Below are positions 17,781 to 26,140 of a stretch of DNA of 64,000 nt, in pieces. This DNA comes from Labedaea rhizosphaerae. Lineage in GTDB: Bacteria > Actinomycetota > Actinomycetes > Mycobacteriales > Pseudonocardiaceae. The notes beneath the pieces were generated by a model. That model ran no database searches. It was not told the origin of the DNA and worked only from the letters and a program-made list of their open reading frames with translations. A program made the translations under genes and the position numbers. Within the stretch, counting starts at the first letter, position 1, and the number at the start of each line of letters is the position of its first letter. The DNA lies in NCBI RefSeq assembly GCF_004362825.1, contig NZ_SNXZ01000003.1, positions 472,784 through 536,783 on the forward strand. Direction: 5' to 3'.

Positions 17781-17810
17781 GCGCGCCTGACCCCGTCCGG
17801 TCAGGCGCGC
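17781..17810. terminator. Bidirectional hairpin terminator
   Basis: GCGCGCCTGACC (17781-17792) and GGTCAGGCGCGC (17799-17810) form a perfect 12-bp stem. The right arm contains the stop codon of the convergent permease gene, so one hairpin ends both transcripts. Confidence 0.85.
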
Positions 17811-19246
17811 GCCGCCTTGGCATGCCTTCGCCCGTAACCGAAGTAGATGGCCAGGCCGGTGAGGAACCACACCAGGAACCGCAGCCAGGTGGCGATCGAC
17901 AGGTTCAGCATCAGGTAGACGCACGCGAGTGCGGACACGACCGGCAGCACCGGCGACCACGGCACCCGGAACGGCCGAGGCATCTGCGGGCGGGTGCGCC
18001 GCAGCACCGGCACCGCGATCGACACCAGCGTGAACGCGAACAACGCGCCGATGCTCACCAGGTCGGCCAGCGCCGTCAGCGGGACGAACCCGCCGATCAG
18101 GATGATCATCACCGCCACGACGACCGTCGCGCGCACCGGCGTGCCGAACCGCGGGTGCAGCTCGGACACCGACGGCGGCAGCAACCCGTCGCGTCCCATG
18201 GCGAACCCGATCCGGCCGACGGTGACGAGTTCGACCAGGATCACCGACGTCAGCCCGCACACCGCCGCGATGGACACGAGCGTGCCCGCCCAGCTCGCGC
18301 CGACCGAGTCGAACGCCGACGACAACGGCGACCCATTGTTGAGGTCGGTGTAGTGCTGCATGCCGGTCAGCACGAAGGACACGCCCACGTACAGCAAGGT
18401 CGCGACGACGAGGGTGCCGAGCAGGCCCCACGCCATCTGCTTGGCGGGCTTGCGGACCTCCTCGCTGAGGTTCGCCACGGCCTCGAACCCGGTGTAGGCG
18501 AAGAAGACCACGGCCGCGGCGGTGAGGATGCCCGCCACCCCGAACGCCGACGGCGAGCCGAACCACGCCTGCACCACCGGTTGGTCCAGACCGGTCTTCC
18601 CGGCCTCGGGCGAGGCCGGTGGCACGAAGGGGGTGAGGTTGGCGCCCCTGATGAAGAACGCGCCGACCACGATGATGAACAGGCAGATGGCGACCTTGAC
18701 GACGACAAGGGTGTTGGTGACCCGTGCGGACTGCTTGATGCCCACCGACGCGACGACCGCGAGCACCGCGGTGATCAGCATCGCGCCGAGGTTGACCACG
18801 GACTCCTCGCCGAACAGGGACGTCGGCAGGTGGAACAGGTTCTGCAGGTAACCCGACCAGCCGCGCGAGACCACCGACGCGCCGAGCACGAACTCCAGGA
18901 CCAGGTCCCAGCCGATGATCCACGCCACGATCTCGCCGACCGTGGCGTAGGCGTACGTGTACGCGCTGCCCGCGGTCGGCACGGCCGAAGCCAGCTCGGC
19001 GTAGCACAACGCGGCGAGCAGGCTGACGATCCCGGCCAGCGCGAACGACAGCACGACGGCCGGCCCGGCGTGGCCCTTGGCCTCGACGCCGGTGAGCGTG
19101 AAGATCCCGGTGCCGATCACGATGCCGACACCGAACCCGATGAGGTCGAGCGTGCCGAGCCGCTTGCGCAGCCCGCCCGTGGCCTCGGACGACTCCGTCC
19201 GCGACACAATCTCGTCTACCGGCTTGGTCCGGAACATGGTCACCAC
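17801..19246 (-). CDS. APC-family amino acid permease (CAT type)
   Basis: The 481-residue membrane transporter has about 12 spans and the APC signature GFGVGIVIGTGIFTLTG in TM1, FFAYTGFEAVANLSEEVRKPAKQ in the TM6-7 region, and the C-terminal RTRPQMPRPFRVPWSP motif of cationic amino acid transporters. It probably imports basic or neutral amino acids with protons. It is a single gene with a shared terminator; no clear partner. Confidence 0.92.
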   Translation of the reverse strand: MVTMFRTKPVDEIVSRTESSEATGGLRKRLGTLDLIGFGVGIVIGTGIFTLTGVEAKGHAGPAVVLSFALAGIVSLLAALCYAELASAVPTAGSAYTYAYATVGEIVAWIIGWDLVLEFVLGASVVSRGWSGYLQNLFHLPTSLFGEESVVNLGAMLITAVLAVVASVGIKQSARVTNTLVVVKVAICLFIIVVGAFFIRGANLTPFVPPASPEAGKTGLDQPVVQAWFGSPSAFGVAGILTAAAVVFFAYTGFEAVANLSEEVRKPAKQMAWGLLGTLVVATLLYVGVSFVLTGMQHYTDLNNGSPLSSAFDSVGASWAGTLVSIAAVCGLTSVILVELVTVGRIGFAMGRDGLLPPSVSELHPRFGTPVRATVVVAVMIILIGGFVPLTALADLVSIGALFAFTLVSIAVPVLRRTRPQMPRPFRVPWSPVLPVVSALACVYLMLNLSIATWLRFLVWFLTGLAIYFGYGRRHAKAARA

Positions 19247-19299
19247 GCAATGATCAGCGCAGGGCGACGATCACGCACGACGACGGGTTCAGCGACGAG

Positions 19300-19830
19300 T
19301 CACTGGTGCCCGACCCGGGCGTGGAAGATCTCCGGGACCTGTTCGATCATCACCGCGCTGCGGCCGTGCGCGGTCGGGCGGAGCATCCAGACCCGCCCGC
19401 GGGCCTCGACGGCGCGTTCGGCGGCCCGGCTCGGCTCCTTCACCCGGAGCTGGAACACACCGAACTCGTGCAGCACCACCATCTTGCGGCCGCGCACGCC
19501 GCGCTTGCCCGCCCAGTGCGCGTCGACCGACTCCCACTTGCTCGCCCGCAGCAGCCGCCGCGCGGAGCGCAGCAGGTAGATGCGCCGCAAGCCCTCGGCC
19601 ACCATGCCCAGCGCCACGGCCACCGTGACGACCATGACCACCCGGCCCCAGCCGACCGGGCGGGCCCCGGCGAGCAGCAGGCCCGCCCACCCCGCGAGGA
19701 ACAGCACCCCAAGACCCACCAGGATCGTCGCGATCTGGCGGAGGTTGGCCAGCGACGCCTGGGCCCAGACATCGTGCGCGCTCTTCGGCGGCTTCGCCGC
19801 TCGAGAGCGCGGTACGACCGGCTCGGCCAC
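19300..19830 (-). CDS. Two-TM membrane protein, unknown function
   Basis: The 176-residue protein has a cytosolic N-terminus (RSRAAKPPKS), two hydrophobic spans (about 35-57 and 63-85) and a basic soluble C-terminal domain of about 85 residues (ESVDAHWAGKRGVRGRKMVVLHEFGVFQLRVKEPSRAAERAVEARGRVWMLRP, given here only as landmarks: DAHWAGKRG, VVLHEFGVF, VWMLRP). GTG 19830 was chosen over an ATG far upstream because GGGGGAG lies 5-6 nt before it. No family recognised. Confidence 0.65.
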   Translation of the reverse strand: MAEPVVPRSRAAKPPKSAHDVWAQASLANLRQIATILVGLGVLFLAGWAGLLLAGARPVGWGRVVMVVTVAVALGMVAEGLRRIYLLRSARRLLRASKWESVDAHWAGKRGVRGRKMVVLHEFGVFQLRVKEPSRAAERAVEARGRVWMLRPTAHGRSAVMIEQVPEIFHARVGHQ

Positions 19831-20262
19831 GGACACTCCCCCAGGTTGGACGTCAGATGCCTGATTCGTCGCGCCTGCGACCTGTTTCGCTACACGTCGT
19901 TCGGCCGCATTGTCGCCGGTGACAACAAGCGGAAAATTCCTTGTCTGATGAACCAAGGCAGGCCACGATCCCGTCCCGACCTGCGGTCTTCGCTCCCCGG
20001 TGGACGTGACGCCCGGCACACCGGGAATCCCTTCCAAGAAGTCCAATTCAGACCGGGCGGCCATTTGCCCGCCCCGCCGTCGGCGCAAATACCCGGCCCG
20101 CCCCCAGGTACTTAGCAACTACACATGGTGGGTGAAATGGGAATGTTTGCCCACTGACGGCGTCTGTCGCCGGTCAGCCCCTGCGGTTAGCGTCCGGCGG
20201 GGCCCACGAACCCGTGGGCACGCATGGATTTTCCTTCAAACCCTGCTGACAGGAGATCCCCC
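19831..20262. other. 432-bp intergenic region with leader hairpins
   Basis: No convincing gene is seen here. It must hold the promoters of the divergent membrane protein (minus) and secreted protease (plus). Visible structure: TTGTC/GACAA dyad around 19910-19925; CTGACGGCG (20153-20161) with CGCCGGTCAG (20168-20177); and GCCCACG (20202-20208) with CGTGGGC (20213-20219). The last two would fold in the protease mRNA leader. No known riboswitch class was recognised. Confidence 0.45.
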
Positions 20263-21843
20263 GTGTTCCGAAGAATCGCGATCGGGTTGGCCGGTGCCGC
20301 CCTGGCCGCGGGCGCCGTGCTGGCCGCCCCCGCGGCCCAGGCCACACCAGCCGCACCAGCCGCCCCCGCGCTGCAAGCCACGACGTTGGCGAGCACCATC
20401 GCGTTGAGCAACTGCTCGGCGTCGCTGGTGCGTTTCCCCAGCTCGTTGTCCACCGACCGGGCCATGATGCTGACCAACGGCCACTGCTACGAGAACGGCT
20501 TCCTCAGCAGTGGCGAGGTCCTGACCAACGTCGCGAGCACCCGCTCCGGCACGTTGCTGAGCGCCTCGGGCAGCTCGCTCGGCACCGTGCGGGCGGACCG
20601 CGTCCTCTACGCGACCATGACCGGCACGGACGTCACGCTCTACCGGCTCAACACGACGTTCGCGTCCATCCAGAGCTCCTTCGGCGCGACCGCGCTGACC
20701 ATCTCGAACACCCACCCGGTCGACGGGCACGCGATCGACATCCCGTCGAGCTACTGGAAGCAGATCTGGAACTGCCACATCAACGGCTTCGTGTACAAGT
20801 TGCGCGAGGACGAGTGGACGTGGCAGGACTCGGTGCGCTACGACCCGGACTGCGACACCACGCACGGCACCTCCGGCTCGCCGGTGATCGACAGCGCGAG
20901 CGGCCAGATCGTCGCCATCAACAACACCGGCAACGACGACGGCCAGCAGTGCACGCTGAACAACCCGTGCGAGGTCGACGCGAACGGCAACATCTCCGTG
21001 CACCAGGGCCAGTCCTACGCCGAGGAGACCTACTGGTTCACCACGTGCCTCGACTCGGCCAACGGCATCGACCTGAACAAGGCCGGCTGCCTGCTCACCA
21101 AGCCGCCGGGCTCGGGCAACACGGTCACCGTCACCAACCCCGGCAACCAGACCGCGACCGTCGGCACCGCCGTGAGCCTGCAGATGCAGGCGACCGACAG
21201 CCAGTCCGGCCAGACGCTGACCTACTCGGCGACCGGTCTGCCGGCCGGCCTGTCGATCAACGCGAGCACCGGCCTGATCAGCGGCACCCCGACCACGGCG
21301 CAGTCGACCACGACCACGGTCACCGCCCGCGACACCACCGGCGCGACGGGAACGACCTCCTTCGGCTGGACGGTCAACCCGACCGGCGGCGGCAACTGCA
21401 GCGGCCAGAAGCTGGTCAACCCCGGCTTCGAGTCGACCGGTGGCTGGACCGCGTCCTCGGGCGTCATCTCCACGGCGACCTCCGGTGAACCCGCCCACAG
21501 CGGCACCAAGATCGCCTGGCTGGACGGCTACGGCACCACGCACACCGACACCCTGTCCCAGTCGGTGGCCGTTCCGGCGGGCTGCCGCGCGACCCTGACG
21601 TTCTACCTGCACATCGACACGTCGGAGACCGGCAGCACCGTGTACGACAAGCTCACGGTGACGGCGAACGGCACCTCGGTCGCCAGCTACTCCAACGTGA
21701 ACAAGGCGAGCGGCTACGTGCTGCGGACCCTGGACCTGTCGTCGTACGCGGGCCAGACCGTGGCGCTGAAGTTCACCGGCACCGAGGACTCCTCGCTGCA
21801 GACGTCCTTCGTGATCGATGACACCGCACTGACCCTCAGCTAG
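20263..21843 (+). CDS. Secreted trypsin-like serine protease with Ig-like and C-terminal jelly-roll-type domains
   Basis: The 526-residue protein has a signal peptide (about 1-29), a chymotrypsin-fold peptidase with the His motif LTNGHCYENG and Ser motif THGTSGSPVID, a putative Ig-like domain (about 285-375; YSATGLPAGLSINASTGLISGTP is typical of He_PIG, cited here only as LPAGLSI...GLISGTP), and a C-terminal beta domain of about 140 residues (NPGFESTGGW to FVIDDTALTLS). That last domain is shared with the M1 peptidase at 43532. GTG 20263 has an AGGAGA site; an ATG at 20224 would put a polar stretch before the signal peptide. Secreted, probably self-processed. Confidence 0.85.
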   Translation: MFRRIAIGLAGAALAAGAVLAAPAAQATPAAPAAPALQATTLASTIALSNCSASLVRFPSSLSTDRAMMLTNGHCYENGFLSSGEVLTNVASTRSGTLLSASGSSLGTVRADRVLYATMTGTDVTLYRLNTTFASIQSSFGATALTISNTHPVDGHAIDIPSSYWKQIWNCHINGFVYKLREDEWTWQDSVRYDPDCDTTHGTSGSPVIDSASGQIVAINNTGNDDGQQCTLNNPCEVDANGNISVHQGQSYAEETYWFTTCLDSANGIDLNKAGCLLTKPPGSGNTVTVTNPGNQTATVGTAVSLQMQATDSQSGQTLTYSATGLPAGLSINASTGLISGTPTTAQSTTTTVTARDTTGATGTTSFGWTVNPTGGGNCSGQKLVNPGFESTGGWTASSGVISTATSGEPAHSGTKIAWLDGYGTTHTDTLSQSVAVPAGCRATLTFYLHIDTSETGSTVYDKLTVTANGTSVASYSNVNKASGYVLRTLDLSSYAGQTVALKFTGTEDSSLQTSFVIDDTALTLS

Positions 21844-21863
21844 CCCTCCAGCTGGCCCGAGCC

Positions 21864-21903
21864 GGAAGCCCTGCGTCGCTTTTCCTTGCGGCGCAGGGCT
21901 TCC
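21864..21903. terminator. Hairpin terminator between convergent genes
   Basis: GGAAGCCCTGCG (21864-21875) and CGCAGGGCTTCC (21892-21903) are perfect 12-bp arms, followed by CCGTCTTTC, between the protease and the convergent stress-protein gene. Confidence 0.85.
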
Positions 21904-21923
21904 CCGTCTTTCATGCGGGTGGT

Positions 21924-22718
21924 TCAGGCGCGGGCGACGACCACCGGACACGGGGCGTGGTGCAGCCCGGCCAGGGTCACCTGCCCGGGCCGCCCGTCCC
22001 AGCACTCCCCGGGTCCCAGCACCAGCAAATCGGAATCCCGGCACTGCGCCATGGCTTCGTGGGCGTACCCGGAATGCAGCTGGGCCTTGGCGACGATGGC
22101 CGGCGACAACGATCGCAACGTGCGGAAAGCCTCGGCGAGCACGCGCGTCCCGTGGTCCCGGTCGACCGGCCGGGAAGTGGGCACGGCGTGCAACAACGTC
22201 AACCGGGAAGACGTGAGCCCGGCGAGCAGACAAGCCCACCGCAACAACGGCTTCGGATCCCCGTCCCCGATCCCGACGGTGATCACCCCGTGCCGGGCGG
22301 TCTCGACGCCGCCGACCACGATCGCCGCGGTCGGCGTCCGGCACACCATGGCCGCCGCGAGCGACCCCAACCCCAGTGACGCACTGGTGCGGCGTCCATG
22401 AGCCCCCAGGACAAGCAGGCTCCGCGACGTCATACCTGAAACAAGCTCATCACCCGGCCGGGCCCCCGTCCGGCAGACGTGAGCGCGGTGCGTAGCCGAC
22501 GGCTCCACACCTTCCGAGTGGTAGACGTGCAATTCACAACTCGCGCGCTCGGCGAGGTCGGTACCGATGCGCAACGCGCGCTCCGCGCACATCGAACCGT
22601 CGGTGGCGACGAGGACCGTGTCGAGCGCGGTGGACTGTGCGGGCTCGGATGAACGGCGCGCCCCGGGCAGCGTGATTGCCGTCGCGGGACGGAGCTGGCC
22701 GGTCAGCGTGTTGGGCAT
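21924..22718 (-). CDS. Tandem universal stress protein
   Basis: The 264-residue cytosolic protein has two USP folds. Domain 1 begins TVLVATDGSMCAERALRIG and ends with the SLLVLGAHGRRTSASLGLGSLAAAM nucleotide-binding region (landmarks LVLGAHG and LGSLA); domain 2 begins GVITVGIGDGDPKPLLRWA and ends SDLLVLGPG. The G2xG9xG(S/T) ATP motif is intact only in domain 1. Such proteins in actinobacteria respond to hypoxia or stationary phase. ATG 22718 has a GAGGTAA site. It is divergent from the LPMO gene. Confidence 0.85.
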   Translation of the reverse strand: MPNTLTGQLRPATAITLPGARRSSEPAQSTALDTVLVATDGSMCAERALRIGTDLAERASCELHVYHSEGVEPSATHRAHVCRTGARPGDELVSGMTSRSLLVLGAHGRRTSASLGLGSLAAAMVCRTPTAAIVVGGVETARHGVITVGIGDGDPKPLLRWACLLAGLTSSRLTLLHAVPTSRPVDRDHGTRVLAEAFRTLRSLSPAIVAKAQLHSGYAHEAMAQCRDSDLLVLGPGECWDGRPGQVTLAGLHHAPCPVVVARA

Positions 22719-22838
22719 TGGTTACCTCGGATGGCGACCAGGACGGACCCCTGCGCGGAGCACTCTCGTCCATTTCGGCGCGACGCGCTAGACCTTTCCA
22801 CGATCGGGCCACCTGCCATCACCGTCCGAGGTCGATCC

Positions 22839-22867
22839 TTGACGCAGCGGATACACCGCACTATGGT
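22839..22867 (+). promoter_or_regulatory. Promoter of the LPMO gene
   Basis: TTGACG (22839-22844) and TATGGT (22862-22867) with an ideal 17-bp spacer. The -10 is embedded in the DasR-type palindrome at 22862-22877. Confidence 0.65.
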
Positions 22868-22877
22868 CTAGACCACA
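22862..22877. promoter_or_regulatory. DasR-responsive (dre-like) palindrome
   Basis: TGGTCTAGACCA (22864-22875) is a perfect 12-bp palindrome identical to the core of the Streptomyces DasR operator (dre) and of the chitinase-promoter repeats. It covers the -10 of a chitin-active oxidase gene, so a GntR/HutC repressor relieved by glucosamine phosphates is the natural model. Confidence 0.75.
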
Positions 22878-22949
22878 ACCTTTTGTCCGGGTCTCCGGGG
22901 AAGCGCCCGCTCCGGGGCCGGATTCCGCGCGCTCGACAAAGGAGTTGAG

Positions 22950-23459
22950 ATGAAACGCAAGCTGCTCGCCGCGCTCGCGGGCGCCACCCTGGTGCCCGGC
23001 CTGATGCTCGCGGCGCCCGGACTCGCCAGCGCCCACGGCTACATCTCCGGCCCGCCCAGCCGGCAGGCCCAGTGCGCGCAGGGCCTGCTCGACTGCGGTG
23101 ACATCAAGTACGAGCCGCAAAGCGTCGAAGGGCCCAAGGGCCTGCAGAGTTGCAGCGGTGGCAACAGCCGCTTCGCCGAACTCGACGACGATTCCAAGCC
23201 CTGGCGGGCGACGCCGACCGGGAACTCGGTGACGTTCACCTGGACGTTCACCGCCCCGCACCGCACGTCGACGTTCGACTACTACGTCGGCGGCACGTTG
23301 CTCAAGAGCGTCAACCTCGGCGGAGCCCAGCCACAGCAAGGGTTGCAGCACACCGTCGACCTGGGCGGCCGGACCGGTCGCGTGAAGGTGCTGGCGGTGT
23401 GGAACGTCTACGACACCGCCAACGCGTTCTACTCCTGCGTGGACCTGCAGGTCGGCTGA
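22950..23459 (+). CDS. AA10 lytic polysaccharide monooxygenase (chitin type)
   Basis: The 169-residue protein has a signal peptide (1-28) cleaved to expose His29 (ASA-HGYISGPPSRQ), the copper-binding N-terminal histidine. The second brace histidine is His104 in FTAPHRTSTFDYY, and Phe163 in NAFYSC is the axial residue. No extra carbohydrate-binding module is present. It should cleave crystalline chitin oxidatively. The small single-domain size, the cysteines and a dre-like operator on its promoter all support chitin use. AAAGGAGTTGAG precedes ATG 22950. Confidence 0.94.
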   Translation: MKRKLLAALAGATLVPGLMLAAPGLASAHGYISGPPSRQAQCAQGLLDCGDIKYEPQSVEGPKGLQSCSGGNSRFAELDDDSKPWRATPTGNSVTFTWTFTAPHRTSTFDYYVGGTLLKSVNLGGAQPQQGLQHTVDLGGRTGRVKVLAVWNVYDTANAFYSCVDLQVG

Positions 23460-23460
23460 T

Positions 23461-23979
23461 TCAGAAGAACCAATGCACGGGTTCCGCGCCGTGCTGGACG
23501 ACATCGCTGAACCGCCCGCCGTAGAAGCCGAGCGGGTCGCCCTCGCGGGCACAGACGTCCAGCACGGCGCCGAGCACGATCACGTGGTCGCCCGCCTCGA
23601 CGACCCGGTCGACGTCGCATTCCAGGTGCGCCAAGGCATTCGGGACGACGGGGACGGCGTGCTCGCCGTATTCCAGCTCCAGGCCCGCGAAGTGGTCGCC
23701 GCCCCGTTCGGCGAAGCGCAGCGCCACGGCCTGCTGCCGCTTGGACAGGACGTTGACCACGAATCGGCCCGCGGCCACCACCGCCTCGGCGCTGCGCGCG
23801 CCGTGGTCGAGGCAGACCAGCAGCAACGGCGGGTCGAGGGAGACCGAGGTCAGCGAGTTGACCGTCATGCCGTGCGGGGCGTCGTCGGCGAACGTGGTGA
23901 TGACGGCGACGCCGGTGGCGAACCGGCCCATGGTCTGACGCATCGTGGCGGGATCGACGCGCTGTCGGGTCACCGCCAC
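23461..23979 (-). CDS. hpaC: Flavin reductase (HpaC-like)
   Basis: The 172-residue cytosolic protein has the flavin_reductase fold: MGRFATGVAVITT, HGMTVNSLTSVSLDPPLLLVCLD (landmarks NSLTSVSLDPP), FVVNVLS and a C-terminal PLGFYGGRF. It supplies FADH2 from NAD(P)H to the monooxygenase encoded 3 nt upstream. The stop lies 1 nt past the LPMO gene's stop on the opposite strand. Confidence 0.88.
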   Translation of the reverse strand: MAVTRQRVDPATMRQTMGRFATGVAVITTFADDAPHGMTVNSLTSVSLDPPLLLVCLDHGARSAEAVVAAGRFVVNVLSKRQQAVALRFAERGGDHFAGLELEYGEHAVPVVPNALAHLECDVDRVVEAGDHVIVLGAVLDVCAREGDPLGFYGGRFSDVVQHGAEPVHWFF

Positions 23980-23982
23980 AAC

Positions 23983-25434
23983 CTACCCCTTGGCCGGAAC
24001 CCCGTAGGAGGCAAGGAAATCCTCGACGGTCCGGACCGGCGTCGCGTAGTCGAAGTTGCCGAACGCGTAGCCCTTCACCACGAACGGCGCGCCCGAGTAG
24101 AACATCTCGTACTGCTGGTGGCGGCCCGCGAACTCGCTGCCGACCGCGTCCCAGGCCAGCTTGAGCAACTTGACCCGGTCGACCGACGCCACACCGGGAC
24201 TGCTGGCGTAGTGCGCCATGTCGCCGGCCGTGTCCGGGTTCACCAGCTCGGCCGCGCTGGAGGGCACCTGCAGCACGCCGCCGCCGACGAGGTCGCGCAG
24301 GATGCCGGTCACCCGTGAGTGCACCTCCGCGTGCAACCCCATGGCGCCGTAGAGCGACTGGCGGCCGGGCCGGCACAGGCCCTGCTCGTCGACCGTCGCG
24401 GTGTGCTCGGCGGCGAGCACGCCCGACTCGACGACGCCGACCAGGCTGGCCAGCTCGCCGAGCTTCTCCACCACGCCGGGGAACTTGTCGACGCCGTTGA
24501 CCGCGGCCACCTTGCGGGCGATGCCGGCCAGGAACCGCAGCTTGGTGGCGAAGCGGATCTGCGCCTGCCAGTTGCCCAGCAGGTGCGCGCCGGTCTCGAA
24601 GAGCTGCTTGTGCAGCCCGGCCACGTCCTTGAAGACGAACACGTTCTCCCACGGGATGAACACGTCGTCGAACACCACCAACGCGTCGGTCTCGTCGTAT
24701 CGGGTGGTGAGCGGGTAGTCGAACGCGCTCGTCGCGCCGGGCGCATAGGGGCGGCGGCAGTACAGGGTGACACCGTCGGTGCCGACCGGCACGGTGAAGG
24801 ACACGGCGAAGTCCACGTCCTCGGCCGGCAGCGGTTTGATGCAGGACACGAGGATCTCGTCGGCGATCGCACCGCCGGTGGCGAGCATCTGCGCGCCGCG
24901 CACGACGATGCCATCCTCGCGTTCCTCCTTCACCCCGACCTGGACGAACTCGCCCTCCCAGGCGTGCGCGGTCGCGGCCCGGGAGACCTGCGGCGGGATG
25001 ATCGCGTAGGAGACGAACAGATCGTCTTCGACGACGCGCCGGTGGAAGGCGACGACGTTCTTGGCCAGGCCGCGCTCCTCGGCGAAGGCCTCCGGGTGCG
25101 CGGCGAACGCGGCGACGAACGCGCCCGCGTGGTCGGGCGAGCGCCCGACCCAGCCGTGCGTGTGGTCGGCCCAGACCTGCGCGGCGTCGCGCCACGCCCG
25201 CAGTTCACCGGGATCGCGCGGCGGGAGGAAGAGCCGGTTCACCGGGCGGCCGAGGTCGTGGTCGTGCACCTGCATGCCGGCCGCCGGATCGGCGGCGAGG
25301 TCGAACAGCTCGCCGATGGTGCGGACGATCGGCGCGAACGCCGGGTGGCGCGCCACGTCCGGCACCGGCGTCCTGTCGACGACCACCCGGCGCCCGTCCT
25401 CCAGCGCGGCCAGGTAGTCGGTGCTGGTGCGCAT
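23983..25434 (-). CDS. hpaB: FADH2-dependent aromatic hydroxylase (HpaB family)
   Basis: The 483-residue protein matches 4-hydroxyphenylacetate 3-monooxygenase oxygenase components across its length: N-terminal region with HDHDLGRPVNRLF, an acyl-CoA-dehydrogenase-like middle domain (GAQMLATGGAIADEILV, VFDDVFIPWENVF) and a helical C-terminal domain (FPGVVEKLGELASLV, SEFAGRHQQYEMFYSGA). It ortho-hydroxylates a phenol using FADH2 from HpaC. The exact substrate (4-hydroxyphenylacetate, chlorophenol or nitrophenol) cannot be read. ATG 25434 has GAGGAG upstream; the gene follows its GntR gene by 11 nt. Confidence 0.9.
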   Translation of the reverse strand: MRTSTDYLAALEDGRRVVVDRTPVPDVARHPAFAPIVRTIGELFDLAADPAAGMQVHDHDLGRPVNRLFLPPRDPGELRAWRDAAQVWADHTHGWVGRSPDHAGAFVAAFAAHPEAFAEERGLAKNVVAFHRRVVEDDLFVSYAIIPPQVSRAATAHAWEGEFVQVGVKEEREDGIVVRGAQMLATGGAIADEILVSCIKPLPAEDVDFAVSFTVPVGTDGVTLYCRRPYAPGATSAFDYPLTTRYDETDALVVFDDVFIPWENVFVFKDVAGLHKQLFETGAHLLGNWQAQIRFATKLRFLAGIARKVAAVNGVDKFPGVVEKLGELASLVGVVESGVLAAEHTATVDEQGLCRPGRQSLYGAMGLHAEVHSRVTGILRDLVGGGVLQVPSSAAELVNPDTAGDMAHYASSPGVASVDRVKLLKLAWDAVGSEFAGRHQQYEMFYSGAPFVVKGYAFGNFDYATPVRTVEDFLASYGVPAKG

Positions 25435-25445
25435 GCGGGAACTCC

Positions 25446-26096
25446 TCACCTCAACCGGTTCAGGGTGTGCAGTGTGCTGGCCAGGTGCTCGCGCAACGCG
25501 ACCGCCGCCGTCTCGGGGTCGCCGGTGCGCAAGGCCGCCACAATCGTCTCGTGCTCGTCGAGGACCACGGCGGGCCGGCCCGGCTCGGCGGCCAGCGCGG
25601 TCAGGCCCATCCGCACCTGCCGTTCCCGCAGCGACTCGTAGAACCCGGTCAGCACCGGGTTTCCGGCCCGCACGACGATCGCGCGGTGGAAGGCCCGGTC
25701 GGCCTCGATGAACCCGGCCGGGTCGTCCACCAGCGCGGCCTGCTCGCCCAGCAGCCGCTCGAGCTGTGGCACCAGCGTTTCGGCGACGGCGGCGGACCGG
25801 CGCACGCACCAGTCCTCCAGCAGTTGCCGCGCCTGCATCGCCGCGTCGACCTCGGCGTCCGAGATCGCCGGGACGAAGATGCCCCGCTTGGGGATGATCT
25901 GCACGAAGCCCTCGGTTTCCAGGCGCAGCAAGGCTTCGCGCACCGGCGTGCGGGACGTGTTGGCGGCGGCGGCGATCTCCGACTCGGACAGGAATACGCT
26001 GTCCGTGCGGGGCAGGCCGCAGATGTGGCGCTTGAGCCAGTCGTAGGCCACTTCCTGGGCCGACGCCCGCGGTCCCGCCGCTTGCACGCCGCTCAT
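25446..26096 (-). CDS. GntR/FadR-family regulator of the hpaBC operon
   Basis: The 216-residue protein has an N-terminal winged helix (LSESEIAAAANTSRTPVREALLRLETEGFVQIIPKRGIFV region; key landmark SRTPVREALLRLE) and a C-terminal all-helical FCD ligand domain with conserved D/H residues (EADRAFHRAIV, DEHETIVAALR). It heads the hpaBC operon and so probably autoregulates it in response to an aromatic acid. ATG 26096 is 6 nt after a -10, implying a leaderless message. Confidence 0.9.
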   Translation of the reverse strand: MSGVQAAGPRASAQEVAYDWLKRHICGLPRTDSVFLSESEIAAAANTSRTPVREALLRLETEGFVQIIPKRGIFVPAISDAEVDAAMQARQLLEDWCVRRSAAVAETLVPQLERLLGEQAALVDDPAGFIEADRAFHRAIVVRAGNPVLTGFYESLRERQVRMGLTALAAEPGRPAVVLDEHETIVAALRTGDPETAAVALREHLASTLHTLNRLR

Positions 26097-26102
26097 AGAC
26101 CG

Positions 26103-26132
26103 AATGTATGCAAGCTCCTCCGGAGCGGTCAA
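26103..26132 (-). promoter_or_regulatory. Promoter of the GntR-hpaBC operon
   Basis: On the minus strand TTGACC (26132-26127), an 18-bp spacer and TACATT (26108-26103), ending 6 nt before ATG 26096. The spacer contains GCTCC-GGA-GGAGC, a short inverted repeat that could be the GntR operator. Confidence 0.6.
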
Positions 26133-26140
26133 TCCTCCGT

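Noticed and set aside
18582-18593. TGGTCCAGACCG, a dre-like sequence
   Set aside because: It lies deep inside the amino acid permease coding region, breaks symmetry at the end and has no promoter beside it.
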